Part shown: in pieces, positions 7,750 through 15,314 of the stretch
How the letters are laid out: each line of letters starts with the position of its first letter
How positions within the stretch are numbered: position 1 is the stretch's first letter
Assembly (NCBI GenBank): GCA_913053815.1
Contig: CAJXGK010000004.1
Span: 1 to 19,449 of the forward strand
Reading direction: 5' to 3'
DNA from: an uncultured Rhodanobacteraceae bacterium
GTDB taxonomy: Bacteria; Pseudomonadota; Gammaproteobacteria; Xanthomonadales; Rhodanobacteraceae
DNA: 19,449 nucleotides
Translations under genes and position numbers: made by a program
The notes under the pieces: generated by a model
Database searches by the model: none
The model's input: the letters and a program-made list of their open reading frames with translations, nothing else
What the model was told of the DNA's origin: nothing

Positions 7750-9648
7750 TTAACCGGCGTACCGAGGACGGCTCGCAGGCATTGTCCGGTAGGCTGGGAA
7801 GCGGTGCAATATGGCGATTTCAATGCTCTCGGCGTCGAGACCGGCCTGGGCTAATAGCTGCTCCCGACTGGCATGCTCAAGAAACCGATCCGGTAGGCCC
7901 AACAGCAGGACCGGGCGGATGATGCCTGCATGGTTGAGGTATTCCAGCACGGCACTACCGGCACCACCAGCGATGACGTTGTCCTCCAGGGTCACCCAGG
8001 CATCATGGTTGGCCGCCAGACCGGTAAGCAGGGTTTCATCCAGTGGTTTGACAAAGCGCATATTGACCAGGGTGGCATCCAATCGTTCGGCTACTATTGA
8101 GGCTTCGGCCAGGGTCGATCCGAAACAGAGCAAAGCAAGTCCATGCCCGCTGCGGCATAGCTTGGCCTTGCCGATCGGCAAGGGGTCGAGGTCACCCGTT
8201 ACGGCCAGTCCCGGTCCTTTGCCGCGTGGATAGCGCACCGTTGCCGGGCCAGGGTGCAAAAATCCGGTACTGAGCATACGCCGGCACTCGATTTCGTTGG
8301 CTGGGGCCATGATCAGCATGTTTGGGATGCAGCGCAGATAGCTGAAGTCGAAACTTCCGGCATGGGTGGGCCCGTCTGGGCCGACCACCCCGGCGCGGTC
8401 GATGGCAAACAGTACCGGTAGTTTGGGCAGGGCCACATCATGAATCAGCTGATCGTAGCCACGTTGCAGAAAAGTGGAATAAATCGCCACAACCGGTTTG
8501 GCGCCTTCACAGGCCATCCCGGCGGCGAGGGTCACAGCATGCTGTTCAGCGATACCCACATCGAAATAGCGCTGCGGATACTCCTGGGAGAATCGAACCA
8601 GGCCGGAGCCTTCGCGCATGGCCGGGGTAATCGCCATGAGACGTTTATCAGCCGCGGCCATGTCGCACAGCCAATCGCTGAAAACATCGGTATAGGTGAC
8701 TTGTTTTGGGGACTTTGGCAACAGTCCCTTAGCGGGGTCGAAGGGGCCCACAGCATGGTATGCGATCTGGTTACGTTCGGCGGGTGGGTAGCCCTTGCCC
8801 TTGGTAGTGATGACATGCAGTAGCTGGGGGCCGGTTAATTCGCGTACCGTACGCAGACTGCGCAGTAGCATCGGCAGATCGTGCCCGTCGATCGGTCCGG
8901 TGTAGTGAAAGCCGAGTTCTTCAAACAACGTTGAGGGTACAAACATTCCCTTGGCGTGTTCTTCCCAGCGCTTCACAAAACGGCCCAGAAAGGATTGTCT
9001 CGGTAAGGCTCGTTTGGCCCGTTCGCGCAACAAATTCAGACGCCGGCTGGCCAGCAGGCGGGCCAGCATCTTGGTCAGAGCGCCAACATTTTCGCTGATC
9101 GACATACCGTTGTCATTCAGCACCAGTAGCATGTTAGCCTCGAGATCCCCGCCATGGTTCAAGGCTTCATAGGCCATCCCAGCGGTCATGGCGCCATCCC
9201 CGATGACCGCGACGATTTTGCGTGGGTCGTTGTTGCGCTGGTTGGCCAAAGCCATGCCCAGTGCTGCCGAGATCGAAGTGGAAGAATGGCCTACGCCGAA
9301 GGCGTCGTAGGGACTTTCCTCACGTTTCGGAAAGGGCGCGAGACCATCCTTTTGTTTGATCGTGGTAATGCGTTCCGCACGCCCGGTGAGAATCTTGTGC
9401 GGATAGCCCTGGTGCCCGACATCCCATAACAGTCGGTCCTCGGGGGTATTGAACAGATAGTGTAAGGCAATAGTCAGTTCGACCACACCCAAGCCGGCGC
9501 CAAAGTGACCTCCTGAGGTGGCCACTGAGGCGATCAGGTAATGGCGCAGCTCAGCCGCGAGTGCGGGCAGCTCTGCTTCGGGTAGCACGCGCAATTGGGT
9601 CGGGTCGTCAATGCGTGAAAGCAGCGGATACAGAGTCGGGTCGGGCAT
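7750..9648 (-). CDS. dxs: 1-deoxy-D-xylulose-5-phosphate synthase
   Basis: Dxs condenses pyruvate with glyceraldehyde-3-phosphate using thiamine diphosphate, giving DXP for the MEP isoprenoid pathway and for thiamine and pyridoxal synthesis. Histidine 48 lies in [11 protein letters not shown]. The TPP/Mg motif GDGAMTAG at 150-157 is completed by LNDN at 177-180. The transketolase domain [19 protein letters not shown] has the catalytic glutamate near 368. The C-terminal domain carries [16 protein letters not shown]. The length of 632 residues is normal. The ATG at 9648 is the natural start, though its ribosome site is weak. It converges with ychF across 69 bases and starts 38 bases after the HNH gene stop, so it may be co-transcribed with it. 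ispE of the same pathway lies in the left operon. Confidence 0.96.
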   Translation of the reverse strand: MPDPTLYPLLSRIDDPTQLRVLPEAELPALAAELRHYLIASVATSGGHFGAGLGVVELTIALHYLFNTPEDRLLWDVGHQGYPHKILTGRAERITTIKQKDGLAPFPKREESPYDAFGVGHSSTSISAALGMALANQRNNDPRKIVAVIGDGAMTAGMAYEALNHGGDLEANMLLVLNDNGMSISENVGALTKMLARLLASRRLNLLRERAKRALPRQSFLGRFVKRWEEHAKGMFVPSTLFEELGFHYTGPIDGHDLPMLLRSLRTVRELTGPQLLHVITTKGKGYPPAERNQIAYHAVGPFDPAKGLLPKSPKQVTYTDVFSDWLCDMAAADKRLMAITPAMREGSGLVRFSQEYPQRYFDVGIAEQHAVTLAAGMACEGAKPVVAIYSTFLQRGYDQLIHDVALPKLPVLFAIDRAGVVGPDGPTHAGSFDFSYLRCIPNMLIMAPANEIECRRMLSTGFLHPGPATVRYPRGKGPGLAVTGDLDPLPIGKAKLCRSGHGLALLCFGSTLAEASIVAERLDATLVNMRFVKPLDETLLTGLAANHDAWVTLEDNVIAGGAGSAVLEYLNHAGIIRPVLLLGLPDRFLEHASREQLLAQAGLDAESIEIAILHRFPAYRTMPASRPRYAG

Positions 9649-9686
9649 AGATATGGATCGGGTTGGTCGGTCGGATACCGGTGATT

Positions 9687-10280
9687 TCAGCTGGACCGGC
9701 GCCGCCGTGGCAGATGGCTACGCAAGAACTCCATCTGATCGGTCAGTATATTGCGATTTGACAGGATTAGGTGCTCAACCCAGCTGGGCCGATAGGGAAT
9801 GGCCAGCAGTGGCATGTCGGCTTCCTGGGGGGTGAGATTGCCTTTTTTGAGGTTGCAGGTCACACAGGCGGTGATGACATTTTCCCACTCATCGCGGCCC
9901 CCGCGAGAACAGGGTATGACATGGTCTCGGGTCAGCGTGCTGCGATGCCCTTCTTGGCCACAGTACATGCACAAGTAGTGATCGCGGGCGAACAGGGCCA
10001 TGTTGGTAAGTGCCGGGGCGTGATCCAGAGCCTGACTGCGACAATGCCCGGTACTGGCGACGATCGGGTGGAGTTGCAGAACGCTGGTTTGGCCGCTGAG
10101 TCGATTGGTGCCTCCGTACAGGGTGATACAGGGCTCACCCAAGGTCCAGGCTACCGCACCGCGTACATACAGACAGGCGGCGTCCTTCCAGCCGATCCAG
10201 TCAAGGATGCGACCGCCGGCGTCGAGTGCCAGTACCCGAGGACGTGCGGGATCCGGTCGATCTTGAACGGGGGTTGACAT
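9687..10280 (-). CDS. HNH endonuclease domain protein (conserved chromosomal family, function unknown)
   Basis: A predicted zinc-stabilised HNH nuclease of 197 residues. The C-terminal half carries the full fold. CMYC at 104-107 and CVTC at 139-142 form the zinc knuckle, LTRDHVIP supplies the first histidine at 120, and the NV motif at 134 and N143 supply the rest. The N-terminal 90 residues ([19 protein letters not shown], then [12 protein letters not shown]) resemble the N-terminal region of a conserved proteobacterial chromosomal HNH family whose substrate I do not know. I chose the ATG at 10280 because GGAG lies 7 bases before it. A GTG at 10292 would add four residues. No restriction partner or phage gene adjoins it; the neighbours are dxs downstream and a GNAT gene upstream. 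It could act in DNA repair or as a solitary restriction enzyme, but this is guesswork. Confidence 0.85.
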   Translation of the reverse strand: MSTPVQDRPDPARPRVLALDAGGRILDWIGWKDAACLYVRGAVAWTLGEPCITLYGGTNRLSGQTSVLQLHPIVASTGHCRSQALDHAPALTNMALFARDHYLCMYCGQEGHRSTLTRDHVIPCSRGGRDEWENVITACVTCNLKKGNLTPQEADMPLLAIPYRPSWVEHLILSNRNILTDQMEFLRSHLPRRRRSS

Positions 10281-10384
10281 AAATGTCTCCACAACATATC
10301 TCGGTATGGGTTTCGAGAGAGCTTCAGTACTTCCTTTTCTTGAGCAGCATAGTGCAAGAGTTGGTCATTGATACAGGTTGCTAC

Positions 10385-10873
10385 TCAGCGAGGGTCGGTC
10401 TGTTTGGCCAGGCGGAACTGGTCGGTCTCGAAACCGCAGGCTTCATACAAGCGTCTGGCCCGGATATTGCCTGGAAAGACGTTCAGAGTCAGCAGGTCAC
10501 ATTGGTGCTGGTTTGCCCAGGTCTCAGCAAAGACCATCATGGCTCGGCCAAATCCCTGGGCTTCGTATTTTTCAGGAAGTGCGATTTGCAAGATGTGAGC
10601 GTTGTAGCGGTCTGTCATCACATCGCGCACTCGTTGCAGGTGTAACAGACCAATACGCCGGCCTGGGTTATTTTCGCAGATATACAGATAGCTCCCTGGT
10701 GGGCTGTCACGCAGGTGCTGCTGTTGTAAGGCTCGCAGTCCGGCAATGACCTCATTGCGTTGGCGATAGCTGGGCATTACCTCGGGGATCAGCCTTGGAG
10801 CCAGCGCATCAATAAAGCTTGCATCGTTTTCAGTGGCGAGTCGAAAGTGCAGATTCGGTAGCTGATCACTCAT
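10385..10873 (-). CDS. GNAT-family N-acetyltransferase
   Basis: A cytosolic acetyl-CoA-dependent acyltransferase of 162 residues with unknown acceptor. FRLATENDASFIDALAPRLI opens the fold. IGLLHLQRV is the central strand, followed by ILQIALPEKYEAQGFGRAMM. In that segment QGFG forms the pyrophosphate-binding loop for acetyl-CoA, and helix FAETWANQHQ follows. LTLNVFPGNIRARRLYEACGFE is the classic motif B, with the N..A..LYE..GF pattern. The ATG at 10873 follows GAGGA with four bases of spacing, a clear ribosome site. The closest resemblance is to generic RimI-like GNAT proteins, and no specific substrate can be assigned. It is separated from the acyl-CoA dehydrogenase gene upstream by a MITE-like element and from the HNH gene downstream by about 100 bases. 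Confidence 0.88.
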   Translation of the reverse strand: MSDQLPNLHFRLATENDASFIDALAPRLIPEVMPSYRQRNEVIAGLRALQQQHLRDSPPGSYLYICENNPGRRIGLLHLQRVRDVMTDRYNAHILQIALPEKYEAQGFGRAMMVFAETWANQHQCDLLTLNVFPGNIRARRLYEACGFETDQFRLAKQTDPR

Positions 10874-10930
10874 GACGTCCTCTTGGTGCAGGGGGTAAGT
10901 AGGGGGGTATTAAAGACCGGAGTATTACGG

Positions 10931-10952
10931 CTAGGAGCTTGTCGGACTTGGG
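10931..10952 (+). repeat. Left terminal inverted repeat of the MITE-like element
   Basis: It starts CTAGGAGCTTGTCGG and matches the complement of the right repeat in 21 of 22 positions. Confidence 0.8.
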
Positions 10953-11053
10953 GGTCGTAGCGAGGCAGATAAAAAATTGCAGACCGTTTTTTGATCTTTT
11001 GAGACGAATAGGGGTTCTAATGGACCGATTTTCTATTGCTGTAATAGATTCTT

Positions 11054-11075
11054 CCCAAGTCCGACAGGCTCCTAG
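11054..11075 (-). repeat. Right terminal inverted repeat of the MITE-like element
   Basis: It ends CCGACAGGCTCCTAG and is the inverted copy of 10931-10952 with one mismatch at the ninth base. Confidence 0.8.
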
Positions 11076-11083
11076 ATTGGACA

Positions 11084-12874
11084 TTATCCGAACAGTGGGT
11101 CGGGCATTGCCATGAGGCTTGCCGCCCCCGCCTGGATACTACCGGCGTGGGCAGTGGTGCGGGGTAGAATACGCTGGAAATAAAAGCGTGCAGTGCGTCG
11201 TTTGGCTTCCTTGAATGAGTCACTGCGGGAGCCCGACTCGGCAGCGGCCACGCTACGTGCCCAGCAATAGGCCAGCACGATGTACCCCGAGTAGTACAGA
11301 TAGTCGACCGAGGCGGCCCCCAATTCATCGGGATTGCTTGCTGCGGCTTTACCGACAGTCTGGGTCAGTACCGACCATTCCTGAGCTTTGGCACTGAGCG
11401 GAGCGATGAACTCGGCCATGGCTGCAGTACCTGCGTGGTGTTGGCAGAAAGCGCCGATCTCATCCAGGAAAAGCTTTAGACCCACACCCTGCAGCTGAAA
11501 AATCTTACGCCCGAGCAGGTCCAGAGCCTGAATCTGGGTAGTGCCTTCATAAATGGTGGTGATGCGGGCATCACGGGCCAGTTGTTCCATACCGTTATCG
11601 GTGATGTAGCCGTGCCCGCCAAAGATTTGCATCGCATGATTGGTACATTCGATTGAGACCTCGGTCAGCATGCCCTTGACGATCGGGATCAGGAAGGAAA
11701 GTTTCTGCTCCGCCGTTTCTCGCTCCGCTTTCTCCGCGGAGCGCAGCACAATGTCAGCCAGGGTGGCGGTGATTGCCACCAAGGCACGGCCCCCTTCAGC
11801 AAAGGCCTTCTGGGTGAGCAGCATGCGCCGTACGTCGGGGTGAACCATAAGTGGATCAGCGGCTTGATCCGGATATTTGGGGCCGGTGAGGGCTCGCATC
11901 TGTAAGCGCTCACGGGCATAGAGGAGACTATTTTGGTAAGCCCTTTCAATAAGACTCAGCCCCTGGATGCCTACCGCCAGCCGGGCGGCGTTCATCATGG
12001 TGAACATGGCGTGTAAGCCGCGATGCGCTGGGCCGATCAGGTAACCTTCGGCCGCATCAAAATTCATGACACAGGTGGCCGAACCCTTGATGCCCATTTT
12101 GTGTTCAATCGCACCGCATTGCACCGCGTTACGTTCCCCCATGTGACCCTCACGGTCAACCTTGAATTTAGGTACCAGAAACATTGAGATGCCCCGGGTG
12201 CCGGCGGGGGCGCCAGGTAACCGACCCAGTACCAGGTGCACAATGTTTTCGGTGAAATCATGTTCCCCGGCGGTGATAAATATTTTGGTGCCGCTGATGA
12301 GATAGTGATCCTTATCAGTCGGCTCGGCATGGGTTTTCAGAAGACCCAGGTCGGAGCCGCAATGCGGCTCAGTCAGGCACATGGTGCCGGTCCAGCGACC
12401 CGCCACGATGGGTTTCAGAAAAGCTTCGCGCTGCCATTCTTCACCATGTTGCAGCAGTGCATCAGTGGCGCCGGTTGATAGCAGCGGGTAGGTGCCCCAG
12501 GCGACATTGGCCGAGTCAATCATTTCCTTGACCAGGGCTCCTACGGATTCGGGTAGATCCTGGCCGCCATAGGCTTCGGGGGCATTCAGACCGGACCAGC
12601 CGCCGGCAACGAACTGGGCATAGGCTTCCTTAAAACCTTGAGGGGTGGTGACGGCATGCGCAGACGGGTCGAAATGGCAGCCCTCCTCATCACCCGTCTG
12701 ATTAAGTGGTGCCAACACCTGCTCGGTGAAACGTGCGGCTTCCTCAAGTACAGCATCGACCAGTTCGCGACTAGCCTCTTCACAGCCCGGTAAGCGCTGA
12801 TAGAGCTTTTCGGCATGGGCCACATCGAACAGGGCAAAACGCATGTCATCGAGAGGTACGGCATAGTGGGTCAT
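11084..12874 (-). CDS. Acyl-CoA dehydrogenase (long form with C-terminal extension)
   Basis: An FAD-dependent enzyme oxidising an acyl-CoA to the 2-enoyl-CoA, passing electrons to ETF. The order is the N-terminal helical domain, then the FAD-contacting signature MCLTEPHCGSDLGLLKTHA near residue 164 with ISGTKIFITAGEHD near 194. MQIFGGHGYI follows near 415, and IYEGTTQIQALDLLGRK near 441 has the probable catalytic glutamate at 443. At 596 residues it is about 200 longer than classical forms. It belongs to the group with an extra C-terminal helical domain, whose members include aryl-propionyl and methylthiopropionyl-CoA dehydrogenases, so the substrate cannot be read off. The ATG at 12874 follows AAGGGA. 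It lies 39 bases after the LEA14-like lipoprotein gene and is likely co-transcribed. No thiolase or hydratase gene is nearby. Confidence 0.93.
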   Translation of the reverse strand: MTHYAVPLDDMRFALFDVAHAEKLYQRLPGCEEASRELVDAVLEEAARFTEQVLAPLNQTGDEEGCHFDPSAHAVTTPQGFKEAYAQFVAGGWSGLNAPEAYGGQDLPESVGALVKEMIDSANVAWGTYPLLSTGATDALLQHGEEWQREAFLKPIVAGRWTGTMCLTEPHCGSDLGLLKTHAEPTDKDHYLISGTKIFITAGEHDFTENIVHLVLGRLPGAPAGTRGISMFLVPKFKVDREGHMGERNAVQCGAIEHKMGIKGSATCVMNFDAAEGYLIGPAHRGLHAMFTMMNAARLAVGIQGLSLIERAYQNSLLYARERLQMRALTGPKYPDQAADPLMVHPDVRRMLLTQKAFAEGGRALVAITATLADIVLRSAEKAERETAEQKLSFLIPIVKGMLTEVSIECTNHAMQIFGGHGYITDNGMEQLARDARITTIYEGTTQIQALDLLGRKIFQLQGVGLKLFLDEIGAFCQHHAGTAAMAEFIAPLSAKAQEWSVLTQTVGKAAASNPDELGAASVDYLYYSGYIVLAYCWARSVAAAESGSRSDSFKEAKRRTARFYFQRILPRTTAHAGSIQAGAASLMAMPDPLFG

Positions 12875-12913
12875 GTTAAGTGTCCCTTGGTTAGATGATG
12901 GAAAAGAACCAGC

Positions 12914-13366
12914 TCAGCGCCAGACTCCGGAGAGTCCTGGGGTTGGGGAAAGGTAGCCTTGATGGTGTACCGGGTATTGCCGGGTACTGTCGGACTCGGG
13001 GATGACCAGGAGGGTTCCTTGCAGTGAATAGGCCACATTTCCGGACCGGTTTTTGGTCAGAGTTTCCCGTGCGGCAGCGGTAGGAACCAAGCTCAAGATA
13101 GCTATATCTGATGCGGTGGCGGCAATATTCAGATCCAGCGCAGTATCTAATTTGCCGACATAGCTGGCGCCAATATTGAGTCGGACATCGAGTTGCGTGA
13201 AACGCATTGCTCGCCAGGCATTGTTCTGGAAGCGCAACGTTACCTGCCAGTGGCCATTATTGAGCGTTCGGATACCCTGTACGCGTACCGATGGGGGAAA
13301 GATGCTGCGGGTTGGGCCGCAGGCAGTGAGTAGCGCGAGCAGAATAAGTAGGAGCAGTCGCTTCAT
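12914..13366 (-). CDS. LEA14/WHy-like lipoprotein
   Basis: A predicted lipoprotein of 150 residues. The signal sequence MKRLLLLILLALLTAC ends in the lipobox LTAC with cysteine 16, followed by GPTRSIFPPSV. The mature part alternates beta strands. It has the pattern of the LEA type 2 (WHy) fold, where a strand with QNNAWRAMRFTQLDVRLNIG is followed by a strand with YVGKLDTALDLNIAA. In this family the fold is linked to desiccation or stress protection, but bacterial lipoprotein members are mostly uncharacterised. I assign it from strand pattern only, so the fold call is moderate while the lipoprotein call is strong. The ATG at 13366 follows GAGGT with good spacing. It lies between a PEBP gene upstream and the acyl-CoA dehydrogenase gene downstream. 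Confidence 0.75.
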   Translation of the reverse strand: MKRLLLLILLALLTACGPTRSIFPPSVRVQGIRTLNNGHWQVTLRFQNNAWRAMRFTQLDVRLNIGASYVGKLDTALDLNIAATASDIAILSLVPTAAARETLTKNRSGNVAYSLQGTLLVIPESDSTRQYPVHHQGYLSPTPGLSGVWR

Positions 13367-13542
13367 CGCAGACCTCGAACAAACGTTTGAATCTTACCTT
13401 GATCTGGGGTCAGTGGGGTAAGTTGGATAGATGATTTCACACCGGTTTATTCACTCGACTTCCCCCAGGCACAGCGGGTAGACCGTTTTGACGAGTGGAG
13501 GTGCGCTATGGATGGCGGTTTACGGGGAAGATAGCGGGCCGA

Positions 13543-14088
13543 TCAGAGTCCTTTTGGTTGGGCGTAATGAGCTATCAATGTGGCCTTGGCCAGTACGTGA
13601 TGACTCAGGGCCTGGAACAAAGCAGAAGGGGTGGCGGCTTGGTGCAGAGGCAGTTCGAGCTGATCCAGTGCATACAGGGTAAAGACATAGCGGTGGTCTT
13701 GGCCAGAGGGTGGGCAGGGGCCGCCGTAACCAAAGAAGCCGTAACTGTTGCGTAAGGTTTTGGCTATTGAGAGCAGCCGCTTGCCATTCAGGGCGTGGGT
13801 ATTGGCGGGAAGGTTATAGACCAACCAGTGCCAAAATCCCCCCTCCGGGGCATCGGGGTCGAACAGAGTCAGCACGAAGCTGCGGGTTGCGGTGGGAGCA
13901 CCGTACCAACTCAGGTGGGGAGGCTGATTGTGTCCACCGCATGCGGTATAGGCCATCTGGTGGGGAATCTGCCCGGAGTTGGGTATGTTGGTGCTGTACA
14001 GGGTGAAGTCGGATCTCGCATAGGTAGCGAGTGACAGGCCGATCAACAGCGTCAGAACGGCTGACAAGCCCAATAACTTACGCGACAT
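13543..14088 (-). CDS. Periplasmic PEBP-family protein (YbhB/YbcL-like)
   Basis: A phosphatidylethanolamine-binding-protein fold of 181 residues with a Sec signal peptide: SRK, then a hydrophobic core, with a likely cleavage after TYA at residue 24. The two ligand-site signatures are present. LTLFDPDAPEGGFWHWLVYN near residue 91 includes DPDAP and the HW pair. YGGPCPPSGQDHRYVFTLYAL near residue 139 has GPCPP.G.HRY. Bacterial YbhB/YbcL proteins of this type are periplasmic or cytosolic with no agreed enzyme activity. I chose the ATG at 14088 because GGAGAAG lies just before it and the signal peptide then begins at the start. A longer frame from 14166 adds 26 residues without a ribosome site. 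It is the first gene of the minus-strand group and diverges from the glycosyltransferase operon. Confidence 0.9.
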   Translation of the reverse strand: MSRKLLGLSAVLTLLIGLSLATYARSDFTLYSTNIPNSGQIPHQMAYTACGGHNQPPHLSWYGAPTATRSFVLTLFDPDAPEGGFWHWLVYNLPANTHALNGKRLLSIAKTLRNSYGFFGYGGPCPPSGQDHRYVFTLYALDQLELPLHQAATPSALFQALSHHVLAKATLIAHYAQPKGL

Positions 14089-14224
14089 AATCTTCTCCAC
14101 ACGATATAGAAACACGCGTTGCATCGGCGCGGGTAAGCCGGTTGTATACGCATGACGGCATCGCATGATGCTGGTAAGGTTCCCGTTTCTGGAAGTATGA
14201 ACCGTTTGCCAAAAACCTCCAAAC

Positions 14225-14252
14225 GGCGGCGTCGCCTAACCGCGAGGCCGCC
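14225..14252. other. GC-rich hairpin in the divergent PEBP/glycosyltransferase gap
   Basis: GGCGGC (14225-14230) pairs with GCCGCC (14247-14252), and an inner CGC/GCG pair adds to the stem across a small internal loop. There is no T-run on either side, so it is not an intrinsic terminator. It lies about 55 bases before the GT2 start and could sit in its leader. The rest of this 218-base gap shows no gene or clear promoter. Confidence 0.3.
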
Positions 14253-14306
14253 ATCCATGAATCCACCTGCCAAGCCGGGCATCGATTGCCGCCAGTCCGA
14301 TTTGTT

Positions 14307-15314
14307 ATGTCCGTATCATGTTCAAGCCAGACCTCGTTATGGGTTGTCATCCCGCTTGCCAATGAAGCAGAAGTTTTGCCCGAGTTGTATAAGCGACTAT
14401 TTCAGACCCTGGATACCCTCGATCTTCCTACCCAGGTTATGTTTGTCGACGATGGTAGCCACGATGCAAGTTGGTCGATTCTGTGTCGGTTTGCTGCTCA
14501 GGACGAGCGTATCCACGCAGTTCGGCTAAGCCGTAATTTTGGCAAGGAAATTGCCCTCACTGCCGGCCTGGATGCCGTGGCAGCGCGGGATGATGTGGCC
14601 TGCGCGGTGGTCATGGATGCTGATCTTCAGGATCCCCCGGAAGTGATTGTCAAATTGCTGAATCGATGGCGGGAGGGCCATGATGTGGTGTACGCCACGC
14701 GAGCCCGGCGAGAGGGTGAAACGGCGTTCAAAAAGTTCACGGCCGCAGCTTTTTATCGAGTCATGGAGGTGCTCTCCGACACCCCGGTGCCGCGTGATAC
14801 CGGTGATTTCCGCTTGCTTTCGAAGCGTGCTCTGCAGGCTCTGTCAGGGTTGCGGGAACGGCGCCGTTTCATGAAAGGGCTGTTTGCCTGGATCGGTTAT
14901 TCGCAGGCCCAGGTTTGCTATGTGCGGGAGCCACGGGCTGGCGGGCACACCTCGTGGAATTACGGAAAACTCTGGCGTCTGGCGGTGGACGGAATTACCG
15001 CCTTCTCAACGGTGCCGTTGCGTTTTGCGACCTGGCTGGGGGTGTTGGCTTCCCTGTTTGCCTTCAGCTACGGTTTGTGGGTGATCGGCAAGGCGTTATG
15101 GCTGGGCAACAACGTGCCCGGTTATCCCTCGCTGATGGCCGTGATTCTATTTCTTGGTGGGGTGCAATTGCTTGCCTTGGGGGTTCTCGGTGAATACATC
15201 GGACGTATTTATACCGAGTCCAAACAGCGGCCGATGTATCTGATTGCCGAAACCACCCGCATCGCTGCTCATCTATTGGCCGAGGGCGGACCACCACAGG
15301 AGACCAAGGGGTAG
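14307..15314 (+). CDS. GT2 polyprenyl-phosphate glycosyltransferase (DPM1/GtrB/ArnC-like)
   Basis: An inner-membrane enzyme expected to transfer a sugar from a nucleotide donor to undecaprenyl phosphate on the cytoplasmic side. The GT-A fold opens with VVIPLANEAEVLPELY. It continues with VDDGS near residue 47, RNFGKEIALTAGLDA near 76, and the metal-binding DADLQDPPE near 104. RRRFMKGLFAWIGY lies near 185 and the acceptor-site segment THTSWNYGKLWRL-like region (here GGHTSWNYGKLWRL) near 212. Two C-terminal membrane helices follow (about 240-262 and 273-298), then GEYIGRIYTESKQRP, typical of GtrB/YfdH/ArnC. The ATG at 14307 gives 335 residues, and a TTG at 14286 is possible. Neither start has a strong ribosome site. 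The stop TAG shares a base with the GTG of the GT39 gene, so the two are coupled. The sugar is unknown. Confidence 0.92.
   Translation: MSVSCSSQTSLWVVIPLANEAEVLPELYKRLFQTLDTLDLPTQVMFVDDGSHDASWSILCRFAAQDERIHAVRLSRNFGKEIALTAGLDAVAARDDVACAVVMDADLQDPPEVIVKLLNRWREGHDVVYATRARREGETAFKKFTAAAFYRVMEVLSDTPVPRDTGDFRLLSKRALQALSGLRERRRFMKGLFAWIGYSQAQVCYVREPRAGGHTSWNYGKLWRLAVDGITAFSTVPLRFATWLGVLASLFAFSYGLWVIGKALWLGNNVPGYPSLMAVILFLGGVQLLALGVLGEYIGRIYTESKQRPMYLIAETTRIAAHLLAEGGPPQETKG

Larger units (their letters stand above)
10931..11075. mobile_element. MITE-like element with 22-bp terminal inverted repeats (CTAG ends)
   Basis: The 22 bases at 10931-10952 and 11054-11075 are inverted copies with one mismatch. 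Their inner 18 bases read GAGC(T/C)TGTCGGACTTGGG. The outermost CTAG on each side is palindromic and may be a 4-bp target duplication, leaving an element of 137 bases (10935-11071). The interior is AT-rich, encodes nothing, and differs clearly from its GC-rich neighbours. These traits fit a miniature inverted-repeat element derived from an insertion sequence whose transposase is not in the window. I cannot assign the parent family. The right end lies 8 bases from the acyl-CoA dehydrogenase stop. The left end lies 57 bases before the GNAT start, so the element probably ends one transcript or contributes to the next gene's leader. Confidence 0.7.

Noticed and set aside
12985..13000. GTCGGACT near 12990 resembling the MITE terminal repeat
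   Set aside because: Only about 8-10 bases match, it lies inside the LEA14-like gene, and there is no paired inverted copy.
13435..13485. Tiny plus-strand frame in the gap between the LEA14-like and PEBP genes
   Set aside because: It would be about 16 residues, has no ribosome site, and lies in a gap expected to hold the minus-strand promoter.
14152..14529. Open frame of 125 codons starting before the GT2 gene
   Set aside because: It overlaps the clear GT2 gene in another frame for most of its length, has an arginine- and proline-rich composition typical of shadow frames, and lacks a ribosome site.
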